The notes under the pieces were generated by a model that worked only from the letters and a program-made list of their open reading frames with translations, had not been told where the DNA came from and made no database searches. A stretch of 64,000 bases of DNA from JAKIVR01 sp035933635. Its GTDB lineage: Archaea; Thermoplasmatota; Thermoplasmata; Lutacidiplasmatales; UBA184. Shown piece after piece: positions 6,563-14,686 of the stretch (positions within the stretch are counted from its first letter, which is position 1; the number at the start of each line of letters is the position of its first letter). The stretch spans positions 1 through 64,000 of the forward strand of contig DASYYY010000030.1 of NCBI GenBank assembly GCA_035933635.1, read 5' to 3'. The translations under genes and the position numbers were made by a program.

Positions 6563-8086
6563 ATGGTCGGGATCACCGAGACCGTCCTCCGCGACGGGCA
6601 CCAGTCGCTGATCGCGACCCGGATGCGTACCCCCCACATGCTCCCGGCCGCCGAGCGGCTCGACGCGATCGGGTACCGTTCGCTCGAGGTCTGGGGCGGC
6701 GCGACGTTCGACGTCTGCCTGCGCTTCCTGCACGAAGACCCCTGGGAGCGGCTGCGCCAGCTCAAGCGCGCGATGCCGCGGACGCCGCTGCAGATGCTCC
6801 TGCGCGGCCAGAACCTCGTCGGATACCGACATTACGCCGACGACGTCGTCGACCGCTTCGTCGCCCGAGCGGCCCACGACGGCGTCGACATCTTCCGGGT
6901 CTTCGACGCCCTCAACGACCCGCGCAACATGGCCGCGGCGCTGCGGGCCGTCAAGAAGGCGGGCGGCCGCGCCCAAGGGACGATCTGCTACACCCAGTCG
7001 CCCGTCCACACGCTCGCGTCGTTCGTCGAGCTCGGCCGGACATTGGCCGGCCTAGGCGCCGACGAGCTGTGCGTCAAGGACATGGGCGGATTCATGCCGC
7101 CGGGCGACGGCGGCGCGCTTGTCCGAGCCCTCGTCAAGGAGGTGGGATTGCCCGTCGTCGTCCATACCCACTCCTCGAGCGGGCTCTCGACGCTGACCTC
7201 GCTCGCGGTCACCGACGCCGGGGCCACCGCCTTCGACACGGCGCTGTCACCGTTCGCCGGGGGGACCTCCCAGCCGCCGACCGAGGCGCTCGTGGGGGCG
7301 CTACGGGGCTCCGACCACGACCCCAAGCTCGACCTCGGCGCTCTCGCCGACCTCGCCGAGTACTTTCGCGGCGTGCTCGACCACTACCTCCCGCTGCTCA
7401 ACGTCCGCTCGCTCCAGACCGACCCGGGGATCCTCCTCCACCAGGTACCCGGGGGGATGCTCTCCAATCTGCTCAACCAGCTCAAGGAGTCGGAGGCCGC
7501 CGACCGGCTCGGCGAGGTGCTCGCGGAGGTCCCGCGCGTCCGTGCCGACCTCGGCTACCCGCCGCTCGTCACCCCCACGAGCCAGATCGTGGGGGTCCAG
7601 GCCGTCGTCAACGTCCTTACGGGCGCACGATATCGCACGATCACCAAGGAGGTCCAGGACTACGTCCGGGGCCTGTACGGCCAGCCGCCCGGTCCGGTCG
7701 ATCCGGATCTGGCCCGCAAGGTGCTGAACGGCGCTGCCCCCATCGCGGGTCGACCGGCCGATCTCCTCGGGCCCGAGTTCGAGAAATCAATGAACGAGGT
7801 ACGCGCGCTCGTGCCGGCGGCCGACGAGGCCGAGGCCCTGTCCTACGCGATGTTCCCCTCGGTGTACAAAAGCTACGCCCGGGCCAAGGATCGCGGTTTG
7901 ACCCCCGAGGTGCTCACGGCGGCCGGCCTCGGGATCGTGGCAGCGCTCCGGACACCGCGACCCCCTCCAGCGACCCCCGCCTCGAGCGCGCCGGGCGCCG
8001 GCGGGGTGAGCCGTTGGGCGCACGAGGGGCGCGTGCGACTCGGCTCCGGAGGGAGGTGGGTCGTTGCGCATCGAGATCCGCGTTGA
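6563..8086 (+). CDS. Pyruvate/oxaloacetate carboxyltransferase subunit (transcarboxylase 5S type)
   Basis: A 507-residue TIM-barrel carboxyltransferase. It has the family motif ETVLRDGHQSLIATRMRT at the N-terminus, FRVFDALND, CVKDMGG (the lysine expected to be carbamylated) and a VHTHSSSG metal-binding HxH. The C-terminal part resembles the PYC_OADA domain of pyruvate carboxylase, oxaloacetate decarboxylase alpha and the 5S subunit. It should transfer the carboxyl between biotin and pyruvate/oxaloacetate. The ATG at 6563 starts right before the conserved domain. The biotinyl domain is not fused but encoded by the overlapping next gene. There is no membrane beta subunit nearby, which argues against a sodium-pumping decarboxylase. 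Confidence 0.87.
   Translation: MVGITETVLRDGHQSLIATRMRTPHMLPAAERLDAIGYRSLEVWGGATFDVCLRFLHEDPWERLRQLKRAMPRTPLQMLLRGQNLVGYRHYADDVVDRFVARAAHDGVDIFRVFDALNDPRNMAAALRAVKKAGGRAQGTICYTQSPVHTLASFVELGRTLAGLGADELCVKDMGGFMPPGDGGALVRALVKEVGLPVVVHTHSSSGLSTLTSLAVTDAGATAFDTALSPFAGGTSQPPTEALVGALRGSDHDPKLDLGALADLAEYFRGVLDHYLPLLNVRSLQTDPGILLHQVPGGMLSNLLNQLKESEAADRLGEVLAEVPRVRADLGYPPLVTPTSQIVGVQAVVNVLTGARYRTITKEVQDYVRGLYGQPPGPVDPDLARKVLNGAAPIAGRPADLLGPEFEKSMNEVRALVPAADEAEALSYAMFPSVYKSYARAKDRGLTPEVLTAAGLGIVAALRTPRPPPATPASSAPGAGGVSRWAHEGRVRLGSGGRWVVAHRDPR
8052..8057 (+). promoter_or_regulatory. Shine-Dalgarno site fixing a TTG start
   Basis: GGAGGT lies 6 nt before a TTG at 8064, inside the end of the upstream gene. 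It is the main reason for accepting the rare TTG as the start of the biotin carrier gene. Confidence 0.6.
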
Positions 8087-8627
8087 GGACCGCAACTCGG
8101 TCGCCGAGGTCGACCTCGCGGCAGGGACCGTCACCCTCGAAGGCCGCTCCCACCCGTTCACCATCGTCGGCACGCAGGGCGAGCGGGTCGAGCTGGACAT
8201 CGACGGCGACCGGATCGTCGTCGAGGGCTGGCCTCAGAACAACGAGCTCCCCTCTGCGCGACTGAGTGTGAACGGGGAGATCGTTCGGGTCGGAGAGGTC
8301 GTGCGAGGTCCGCTCGCGCGCGAGGCGGTCCCTCGCTCGGGGCCGTCGCCACCACCACCCGATCGCCCGAGGACCTCGCCCGCTCCCGTCGCGGCGAGCG
8401 ACGGGCCGGGGATCGTGGTGCGCCCCCCGATGCCCGGGAAGGTGTTGGAGGTCCGGGTGGCCGAGGGATCCGCGGTGAAGCCGGGCGACATCTTGGTCGT
8501 GTTGGAAGCGATGAAGATGCGCAACGAGGTCGCGAGCCCCGCGAGCGGCGTGGTACGGGGGCTCCAGGTCGCCCCGGGCACCAGTGTCAAGGCGCGAGAC
8601 GTGATGCTCCGGATTGCGCCCGGTTAG
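8064..8627 (+). CDS. Biotin carboxyl carrier protein (1.3S-like)
   Basis: The C-terminal 75 residues form a biotinyl domain: PPMPGKVLEVRVAEGSAVKPG, then EAMKM with the biotin-accepting lysine at residue 151, then a PASGVV turn. A Pro-rich hinge (about 95-115) links it to an N-terminal region of about 90 residues that I cannot assign but which probably docks onto a carboxyltransferase. The TTG start has a strong Shine-Dalgarno site and overlaps the preceding gene by 23 nt. It is the evident substrate of the biotin ligase at the head of the operon and the mobile arm between the two carboxyltransferase subunits. Confidence 0.9.
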   Translation: MRIEIRVEDRNSVAEVDLAAGTVTLEGRSHPFTIVGTQGERVELDIDGDRIVVEGWPQNNELPSARLSVNGEIVRVGEVVRGPLAREAVPRSGPSPPPPDRPRTSPAPVAASDGPGIVVRPPMPGKVLEVRVAEGSAVKPGDILVVLEAMKMRNEVASPASGVVRGLQVAPGTSVKARDVMLRIAPG

Positions 8628-8671
8628 ATTCTTTTCACGCACTGTATACCGCGAATTTCAGCTCCGGCGTG

Positions 8672-8727
8672 TGACAGTGCATCGTGTCAGGCGATAGTAC
8701 TGAACAACTTCCACGGAGAATTAAATC
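8672..8727 (+). promoter_or_regulatory. Promoter region of the large surface protein
   Basis: A TATA-like AATTAAAT at 8719-8726 lies about 28 nt before the ATG at 8751, implying a leaderless start. A short inverted repeat, TGACA (8672-8676) and TGTCA (8685-8689), lies about 35 nt upstream of the box and could bind a regulator; that is inference. Confidence 0.45.
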
Positions 8728-8750
8728 CTCGAACCTCTACGGCGGCGGCG

Positions 8751-11700
8751 ATGTCAACCTACCGCCGCATCGCCGTTGTCGCGCTCCTGGGGATACTCGC
8801 TCTCTCGTCCGTCGGATTCGCGGGGATCTTCCTCGTGACCTCCCACACGGGCGTCTCCGGCTACACCGTGGCCCCATCCAGCCGAGCCCCCGGGGTCCAA
8901 TTCCTCTCCGGTCCGACCTGTAGCGTCACCGTGTCGTCGGAGAACCCGACGCACAACGCCATCGAGAACGAGATCCACAACTATTCCGGCACTCCTGGCT
9001 CGGTCGTCTGTATCGGAACCGGCACCTTCGACGAACAGTTGACCATCAACGGTTCGACCGACTTCACCCTCTGGGGCAATGGCAACGCGAGCACGCAACT
9101 CGTCCCATCGACGATGGTCCTCAACGCCCACGACAACGACAGCTCCCCCGCCCTTCCGACCTACGCTGTGATCGCCGCGACGAACGACAGCGGACTGATC
9201 GTGGGGAACCTCGGCATCGATGGCTCGAGCGCCTACAGCTCCGTGCCCGGCTGCGACGCCTTCTACGGAGTCTTCTACAGCAACTCGTCGGGCGAGATCG
9301 TACAGACCTCGGTGAACGGAATCAACCAGCTCAACGGTTGCCAGTCACAGAACGCCATCTTCGCCGACAACGGCTTCCTCTCCTCCGGGGCGGCCCCCGC
9401 CGAATCGATCTACATCGGCAACAACACCGTCTCCGACTACGGCAAGAACGGGATCACCTGCAACGACCGCGGGCTGAACTGTGCGATTGTCGGCAACACG
9501 GTCTCCACGACCGCGATGCCGCTCGGGGACTCGGCGACGAACGGTATCCAGCTCGCCTGGGGCGCCGACGGCTCCGTCGTCTCCAACCGCGTGAGCGGGA
9601 ACGTCTTCCTTCCGTACAGCTGCACCGAAGGGAACTACTTCTTCACCGCGAACAGCACCTGCAACGGAGCCGCGATCTACAGCGCTTCAGGCATCCTGAC
9701 CTACGCCGCCGGCGACCTGGTCCCGATCTCCCAGAACACGCTGTGGGACGACCAGTACCCGGTCGCGGTCGTGGGCAACCCGGCACAGGTCACCGGCAAC
9801 ACGATCGAGGGCGGCGCCTACGGGGTCGTCATCGACTTCAACGCCACTCCCGGCTGGCTGGGCACGCCCGTCTACGCCCATGCTCCCTACCAGAGCCTGG
9901 TCTCGGCGAACACGATCGTCGGCTCGAACGTGGGCGTCCTGGCCTACGATTCCAACGTCACGGTCTCATTCGACGAGATCACCTCGACCAATGTCTCGGT
10001 CGAGTCCTCCACGGACCTCCCGGTCCACTACATCGTCACGGTCTCGCACAGCGTCCTCGACGCGAACGTCAGCGGCGCCCTTCTCGGCGACGTCTCCTCG
10101 TTCCAGCCCGGCGACCACAGCATGCCGGTCGGAACGTTCACCGTCACCGGTGACACGATCACCAACGTCTCCGCCACCCCCGAGGGCGGTGTCCCGGTCT
10201 ACGGGGTGCTCGCCACCGGCCTCGACGTCTCCGCCTCGCTGAGCAGCGTCGTCGGGTTCAGCCACGGCGTCGACGTCGTCGCGCCGGGCGCCGGGTCCGC
10301 CGACCTGGTCTCGCTGACCGTCAGCTCCCCGGCCACCGCCACCGCGGGCGAGGGGATCTACGCCTTCGCCGGCTCGGCGATCATCCAGGCCAACGAGGTC
10401 ACGGGATACTCCTGGATGAACGGCGCCGGATGGTGGCCGAATTCCCAGGCGACGGGGATCTTCGCCCAGTGCCTGTCCAGCTGCACGGTCATCCAGAACT
10501 CCGTGAGCGACAGCGCGATCGGCGTCGCGGTCCTCTCCTACCTCTACGGTCCCTTCCCGGCACCGTCGTGGCCGTTCGCGGCCCCGCCGAGCGCCGGTCC
10601 GATCAGCGTGACCGACAACACGATCGTCGACTCCGGCGCCTTCGGCCTGGCGCTCGAGCTCAACCAGATGTCGAGCAGTTCGGTCGCGACCCCGAGTGTG
10701 ACCGTCACGGGCAACACCATCGACCAGACCCTCTCCGGCGCGGTCGGTGCGATGTTCGACCAGGGCACCTACACGGTCGACGACAACGTGTTCCTGGGCA
10801 CGAGCGCGTCGGGTTCGAGCGGCGTCAGCCAACCGACCGGCGTGGGCTCGATCGACACGGCGTCGATCCAGGTGCTGAACGCCTACGACAACATCACGAA
10901 GGCCACCCTCAACGCCAACCTGTTCGAGAACACCAACCTCTACGTCGCCGTGCTGAACCTGACCTCGACCGGCGGCTGGGCGAACGCCTCGTTCGGTGAG
11001 CCCGTGACCGTCAGCGAGACCGGCTTGGCGTCCTACGACAGCTGGTCGGCGAACGTCAGCGGCGCTCCCGCGATCGTCCTACCGGCCGGCGGCAGCGCGG
11101 TCCTGGACCTCCAGAACGGGAGCTACAACTACCTCGCCGCCACCCCCGACTCGCACTACGCGCCGACCGTCCCCTCGGGGTCGGTCTCGGTCAGCGGTGC
11201 GCCGGTCGGACTGACCGTCGACTTCCAGCTCGTGACCTACGCGGTGACCTTCAGCGAGACGGGCCTGAGCTCCGGAACGAGCTGGTCGGTGACGCTCGGG
11301 GCCACGACCAAGAGCACCACGACGAGCTCCATCGTCTTTGACGAGGCGAACGCGAGCTACGCCTACTCGGTCGCCAACGTTCCGGGCTGGCACCTCTCCG
11401 GAGGTTCCTACAGCGGCTCCGTCGTCGTCAACGGCGCGCCCGTGACCAAGAGCCTCACCTTCGTCCGGGTGATGTATTCTGTCGGGTTCAGCGAGTCGAA
11501 CCTGCCCTCGGGCCTGAGTTGGTCGGTCACCTTCGACTCGGTGACCCACTCGCTGACGACCGATGGCGGTACCGATTCCGTGACCTTCTCGGTCCCGAAC
11601 GGCACCTACAGCTACTCGATCGCGGACATCTCCGGCTGGCACATCTCGAGCGGATCCTACACCGGCTCGGTGGTCGTCAACGGCGCCGGCAGCACGACGG

Positions 11701-12671
11701 CCGTCACCTACATGGAGGTGGTCTACTCCGTGAAGTTCTCCGAGAGCGGCATCCTTTCCGGTCACAACTGGAAGGTCACCTTCAACGGCACCGCGATGAG
11801 CCTGGCCACGGACGGCGCGACCGACACGCTCACCTTCGCGAGCGAGCCCAACGGTACCTATGTGTACGCGATCACTCCGAACGCGGGCTTCCAGCAGAGC
11901 ACGATTGCTTACTCCGGGAGTAAGACGGTCAACGGCGCGGCGCTCGCACAAGTCGTCGTGTACTCCGAGTTCACCTACTCGGTGGTCTTCGGCGAGACGG
12001 GGCTGTCCGCCGGCACGAGCTGGTCGGTGACGATCGGCGCCACCACGCTGAGCTCGACCGGCACCACGATCACCTTCGCCGAGCCGAACGGGACCTACGG
12101 GTACACCTACGCCAACGTGCCCGGCTGGCACATCACCTCGGGCGGGTACACGGGAACGGTCGTCGTCAACGGCGCTGGGGCTTCGGCGTCGCGGAACTTC
12201 GGGCAGGTGGAGTACAAGATCACCGTCGTGGCCAAGGGACTTCCGGTCGGAAAGGCCTGGAGCGTCACCGTCGGGGCGACCACGATCTCGACCACCGTCC
12301 ACACGGTCAGCTTCCTGGAGCCGAACGGGACGGTCGCTTACTCGATCGGCGACGTCCCGGGCTGGCACATCAAGGTCGGCGCCTACTCCGGCCACGTTGT
12401 GGTCAACGGGGCTCCGATCCAGCTGACCGAGAAGTTCATGCCGGTGAAGTACTCCGTCACGTTCACCGAGAGTGGGCTGCCGCTCGGCACGAGCTGGTCG
12501 GTGACGATCGGCTCGACGACGATCACGACCACCACGTCGAAGATCATCTTCCACCTCGCGAACGGGACCTATTCGTTCACGACGCACGCGACCGGCTACA
12601 CCGCCCACCCGAGCTCCGGCTCGGTGACGGTCAACGGCGCGAAGAAGTTCGACCACATCACCTTCAGCTGA
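8751..12671 (+). CDS. Secreted parallel-beta-helix protein with seven C-terminal repeats
   Basis: A 1306-residue extracytoplasmic protein. An N-terminal hydrophobic segment (about residues 6-30) acts as signal or anchor. Residues about 60-740 are rich in short GNTI/NTVS-type turns such as TGNTIEGGAYGVV and GNTIDQTLSGAVG, characteristic of right-handed beta-helix repeats found in carbohydrate-binding or adhesive proteins. The rest is seven copies of an approximately 79-84-residue module beginning with a YxVxFxExGL pattern and a TSWSVT turn. There is no C-terminal membrane anchor: the reading frame ends with the last repeat. Codon use is uniform and GC-rich. Likely an adhesin or cell-surface stalk; enzymatic activity cannot be excluded. 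Confidence 0.8.
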   Translation: MSTYRRIAVVALLGILALSSVGFAGIFLVTSHTGVSGYTVAPSSRAPGVQFLSGPTCSVTVSSENPTHNAIENEIHNYSGTPGSVVCIGTGTFDEQLTINGSTDFTLWGNGNASTQLVPSTMVLNAHDNDSSPALPTYAVIAATNDSGLIVGNLGIDGSSAYSSVPGCDAFYGVFYSNSSGEIVQTSVNGINQLNGCQSQNAIFADNGFLSSGAAPAESIYIGNNTVSDYGKNGITCNDRGLNCAIVGNTVSTTAMPLGDSATNGIQLAWGADGSVVSNRVSGNVFLPYSCTEGNYFFTANSTCNGAAIYSASGILTYAAGDLVPISQNTLWDDQYPVAVVGNPAQVTGNTIEGGAYGVVIDFNATPGWLGTPVYAHAPYQSLVSANTIVGSNVGVLAYDSNVTVSFDEITSTNVSVESSTDLPVHYIVTVSHSVLDANVSGALLGDVSSFQPGDHSMPVGTFTVTGDTITNVSATPEGGVPVYGVLATGLDVSASLSSVVGFSHGVDVVAPGAGSADLVSLTVSSPATATAGEGIYAFAGSAIIQANEVTGYSWMNGAGWWPNSQATGIFAQCLSSCTVIQNSVSDSAIGVAVLSYLYGPFPAPSWPFAAPPSAGPISVTDNTIVDSGAFGLALELNQMSSSSVATPSVTVTGNTIDQTLSGAVGAMFDQGTYTVDDNVFLGTSASGSSGVSQPTGVGSIDTASIQVLNAYDNITKATLNANLFENTNLYVAVLNLTSTGGWANASFGEPVTVSETGLASYDSWSANVSGAPAIVLPAGGSAVLDLQNGSYNYLAATPDSHYAPTVPSGSVSVSGAPVGLTVDFQLVTYAVTFSETGLSSGTSWSVTLGATTKSTTTSSIVFDEANASYAYSVANVPGWHLSGGSYSGSVVVNGAPVTKSLTFVRVMYSVGFSESNLPSGLSWSVTFDSVTHSLTTDGGTDSVTFSVPNGTYSYSIADISGWHISSGSYTGSVVVNGAGSTTAVTYMEVVYSVKFSESGILSGHNWKVTFNGTAMSLATDGATDTLTFASEPNGTYVYAITPNAGFQQSTIAYSGSKTVNGAALAQVVVYSEFTYSVVFGETGLSAGTSWSVTIGATTLSSTGTTITFAEPNGTYGYTYANVPGWHITSGGYTGTVVVNGAGASASRNFGQVEYKITVVAKGLPVGKAWSVTVGATTISTTVHTVSFLEPNGTVAYSIGDVPGWHIKVGAYSGHVVVNGAPIQLTEKFMPVKYSVTFTESGLPLGTSWSVTIGSTTITTTTSKIIFHLANGTYSFTTHATGYTAHPSSGSVTVNGAKKFDHITFS
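10992..12668 (+). repeat. Seven tandem ~80-codon repeats
   Basis: Within the surface-protein gene, in-frame modules begin near 10995, 11238, 11475, 11724, 11976, 12213 and 12450, spaced 237-252 nt. Each shares an ETGL/ESGL start, a SWSVT turn, an NGTY motif, a PGWHI-like segment and a VVVNGA strand. The first and last copies are most diverged. Protein similarity is clear, while DNA identity is moderate, so the array is old rather than freshly expanded. Confidence 0.8.
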
Positions 12672-12683
12672 AGGGGGGAACGG

Positions 12684-12704
12684 GCGCTCCCCGACGGGGA
12701 GCGC
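12684..12704 (+). terminator. Strong hairpin between convergent genes
   Basis: Perfect 9-bp stem GCGCTCCCC/GGGGAGCGC with a GAC loop, 12 nt after the stop of the surface-protein gene and 39 nt before the stop of the convergent membrane-protein gene. There is no T-tract, so a role as terminator or mRNA 3' stabiliser is inferred from position. Confidence 0.4.
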
Positions 12705-12743
12705 TCCCGGCGTCGCGGAGGGGTGCCGAACGGCACGCGCGCG

Positions 12744-13145
12744 CTACGGCGCGGCCGGCGGTAGGGTCCCGGGGGTCGGGGTAGGAGGCGTTTCGGCGTC
12801 GTCCTCCACGACGTCCGGTAGGACCTCCCCGGAGGCGATCTGGTCGGCCTCGATCACCGGGTCGTCGAACTCCTCGTCGGCTCCCGTCTCCGCCGCCGTG
12901 ACGGTCGGTTCCCCGGTCCCCGCCGCACCGGAAGCGGTGGAGCTCGGTGCCATGGGGGCTGCCGTGTGGAGCGGGCGGCTACTGTAGTCCCACAGGAACA
13001 GCACGGCCACGACCACCACGACCGCCAGGCCACCGAACATCACCCACAAGCTGTGGACGGTGAACGACAGGTACACACTCACGACCAGGATGGCCGACAG
13101 GATCACGAGGACGGCGGGCAGCGTCAGCCGCTCGAACCCGCGCAC
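12744..13145 (-). CDS. Hypothetical two-helix membrane protein with acidic tail
   Basis: The 133-residue product has two predicted membrane helices (about residues 8-29 and 32-53) followed by an 80-residue tail rich in Ala, Pro, Glu and Asp, ending in PTPTPGTLPPAAP. No family recognised. The start is a GTG at 13145 with a TATA-like CCTATC about 26 nt upstream on the minus strand. It is divergent from rtcB. Low-complexity tails of this sort are often unstructured linkers. Confidence 0.55.
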   Translation of the reverse strand: MRGFERLTLPAVLVILSAILVVSVYLSFTVHSLWVMFGGLAVVVVVAVLFLWDYSSRPLHTAAPMAPSSTASGAAGTGEPTVTAAETGADEEFDDPVIEADQIASGEVLPDVVEDDAETPPTPTPGTLPPAAP

Positions 13146-13203
13146 GTTGGCACGAAGCCACCTTGCAGATAGGCGTGGCGAGACGCCGCGCGCTGACGAG
13201 GGG

Positions 13204-13209
13204 TTATAT
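13204..13209 (+). promoter_or_regulatory. TATA box of rtcB
   Basis: TTATAT is about 25 nt upstream of the ATG at 13232, the spacing of a leaderless archaeal promoter. Confidence 0.6.
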
Positions 13210-13231
13210 GCCGCACCCGTGACGGCCCGGC

Positions 13232-14686
13232 ATGGACGGCCCGGTCCCGCGTCTCGTCGAGCTGGACGAGTACCGTTGGGAGATCCCTACGGGTGAGCGG
13301 GCGGGGATGCGCGTGCCCGGGGTCCTGTTCTCCAGCCGCAAGTTGCTCGAGGGGGTCGAGCACGACCCGTCGCTCGAGCAGCTCGCGAATGTCGCGACGC
13401 TACCGGGGATCCAGCGTTCCGCGCTCGCGATGCCTGACATCCACTTCGGCTACGGCTTCCCCGTCGGCGGGGTCGCGGCCTTCGACCTGGCCGAGGGAGT
13501 CGTCTCCCCCGGCGGGATCGGCTACGACATCAACTGCGGGGTCCGCCTCCTCCGGACCGGCCTGACGGTGGCCGAGGTCCGACCGCGGCTGAAGTCGCTG
13601 ATGGACGCGCTCTACCGGGAGGTGCCGAGCGGCGTGGGCTCCAAGGGTGGGACCGCGTTGTCGGGCGCTCAGATGGACGAGGTGCTCGCCGGGGGCGCCG
13701 CGTGGGCGGTCGCCCAAGGACACGGCCGGCCCGAGGACCTGACCGTCCAGGAGGAGGAGGGCCGGATGCGCCGGGCCGACCCGGCCAAGGTCGGCGACAG
13801 CGCGCGCAAGCGCGGGCTGCGCCAGCTCGGGACGCTCGGCAGCGGCAATCACTTCCTCGAGGTCCAGGCCGTCGACGAGGTCTTCTTCCCGGAGTTCGCC
13901 GGGGCGCTCGGGCTCGTGCCCGAGTCGGTCGTCGTGATGCTCCACACCGGCTCGCGCGGCCTCGGTCATCAGGTCGCCACGGACTACATCGAGCGGATGA
14001 ACCGCCGGCTCGCGAGCGAAGGAACGACGCTCGTCGACCGCCAGCTCTCGTGCGCCCCGATCGCGAGCGACGACGGGCAGGCCTACCTCGATGCGATGGC
14101 CGCCGGCGCGAACTTCGCGTGGGCGAACCGCCAGCTGATCACCGAAGGAGTGCGGGCGGCGTTCCGCTCGAGCTTCGCCGGCGCCAACGGCTCGGCCGAC
14201 GTCTCGGTCGTCTACGACATCGCGCACAACATGGCCAAGGAGGAGGTCCACACCGTCGACGGGCAGCCGCGCGCGGTCCTCGTCCACCGCAAGGGGGCCA
14301 CGCGGGCGTTCCCGCCGGGCCGCGAGGAGGTCCCCGCGTCGTACCGGTCCTTCGGCCAGCCGGTCCTCATCCCGGGCGACATGGGGACCGCGAGCTACGT
14401 GCTCGCCGGGCTCGACAGCGCGCTCGAGCGGTCGTTCGGCTCGTCCTGCCACGGTGCGGGTCGCCGGCTGAGCCGGCACGCCGCCGCCCGGCAGTTCCGC
14501 TACGACGAGGTGACCCGGAACCTGTCGATGAAGGGGATCGTCGTCCGGTCGGCGAGCCACGAAGGCGTCACCGAGGAAGCCCCCGGCGCCTACAAGGACG
14601 TCGACGAGGTCGTGCGCGTCGCCGAAGGCGCCGGTCTCACCCGGCGCGTGGCGCGTCTCCGCCCTCTCGGCGTGGTCAAGGGCTGA
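13232..14686 (+). CDS. rtcB: tRNA-splicing ligase RtcB
   Basis: RtcB joins tRNA exon halves left by the splicing endonuclease, using GTP and Mn2+ and incorporating the 2',3'-cyclic phosphate. The 484-residue length is normal. Metal-site residues are visible in GYDINCGVR (Cys102) and GSGNHFLE, and the guanylylated histidine lies in CHGAGR (His407). There is no intein or fused archease. It is a monocistronic leaderless gene whose 3' end overlaps that of the convergent sedolisin gene by 11 nt. Its job here is concrete, because this window contains an intron-bearing tRNA-Leu. Confidence 0.96.
   Translation: MDGPVPRLVELDEYRWEIPTGERAGMRVPGVLFSSRKLLEGVEHDPSLEQLANVATLPGIQRSALAMPDIHFGYGFPVGGVAAFDLAEGVVSPGGIGYDINCGVRLLRTGLTVAEVRPRLKSLMDALYREVPSGVGSKGGTALSGAQMDEVLAGGAAWAVAQGHGRPEDLTVQEEEGRMRRADPAKVGDSARKRGLRQLGTLGSGNHFLEVQAVDEVFFPEFAGALGLVPESVVVMLHTGSRGLGHQVATDYIERMNRRLASEGTTLVDRQLSCAPIASDDGQAYLDAMAAGANFAWANRQLITEGVRAAFRSSFAGANGSADVSVVYDIAHNMAKEEVHTVDGQPRAVLVHRKGATRAFPPGREEVPASYRSFGQPVLIPGDMGTASYVLAGLDSALERSFGSSCHGAGRRLSRHAAARQFRYDEVTRNLSMKGIVVRSASHEGVTEEAPGAYKDVDEVVRVAEGAGLTRRVARLRPLGVVKG

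Noticed and set aside
11079..12656. 525-residue minus-strand frame opposite the repeat region
   Set aside because: Its apparent internal repeats mirror the seven modules of the real plus-strand gene, so it is an artefact of that array.
10992..12668. Possible CRISPR or satellite DNA in the repeat region
   Set aside because: Units are about 240 nt, in frame, diverged at DNA level and encode a protein module. There are no short identical repeats with unique spacers.
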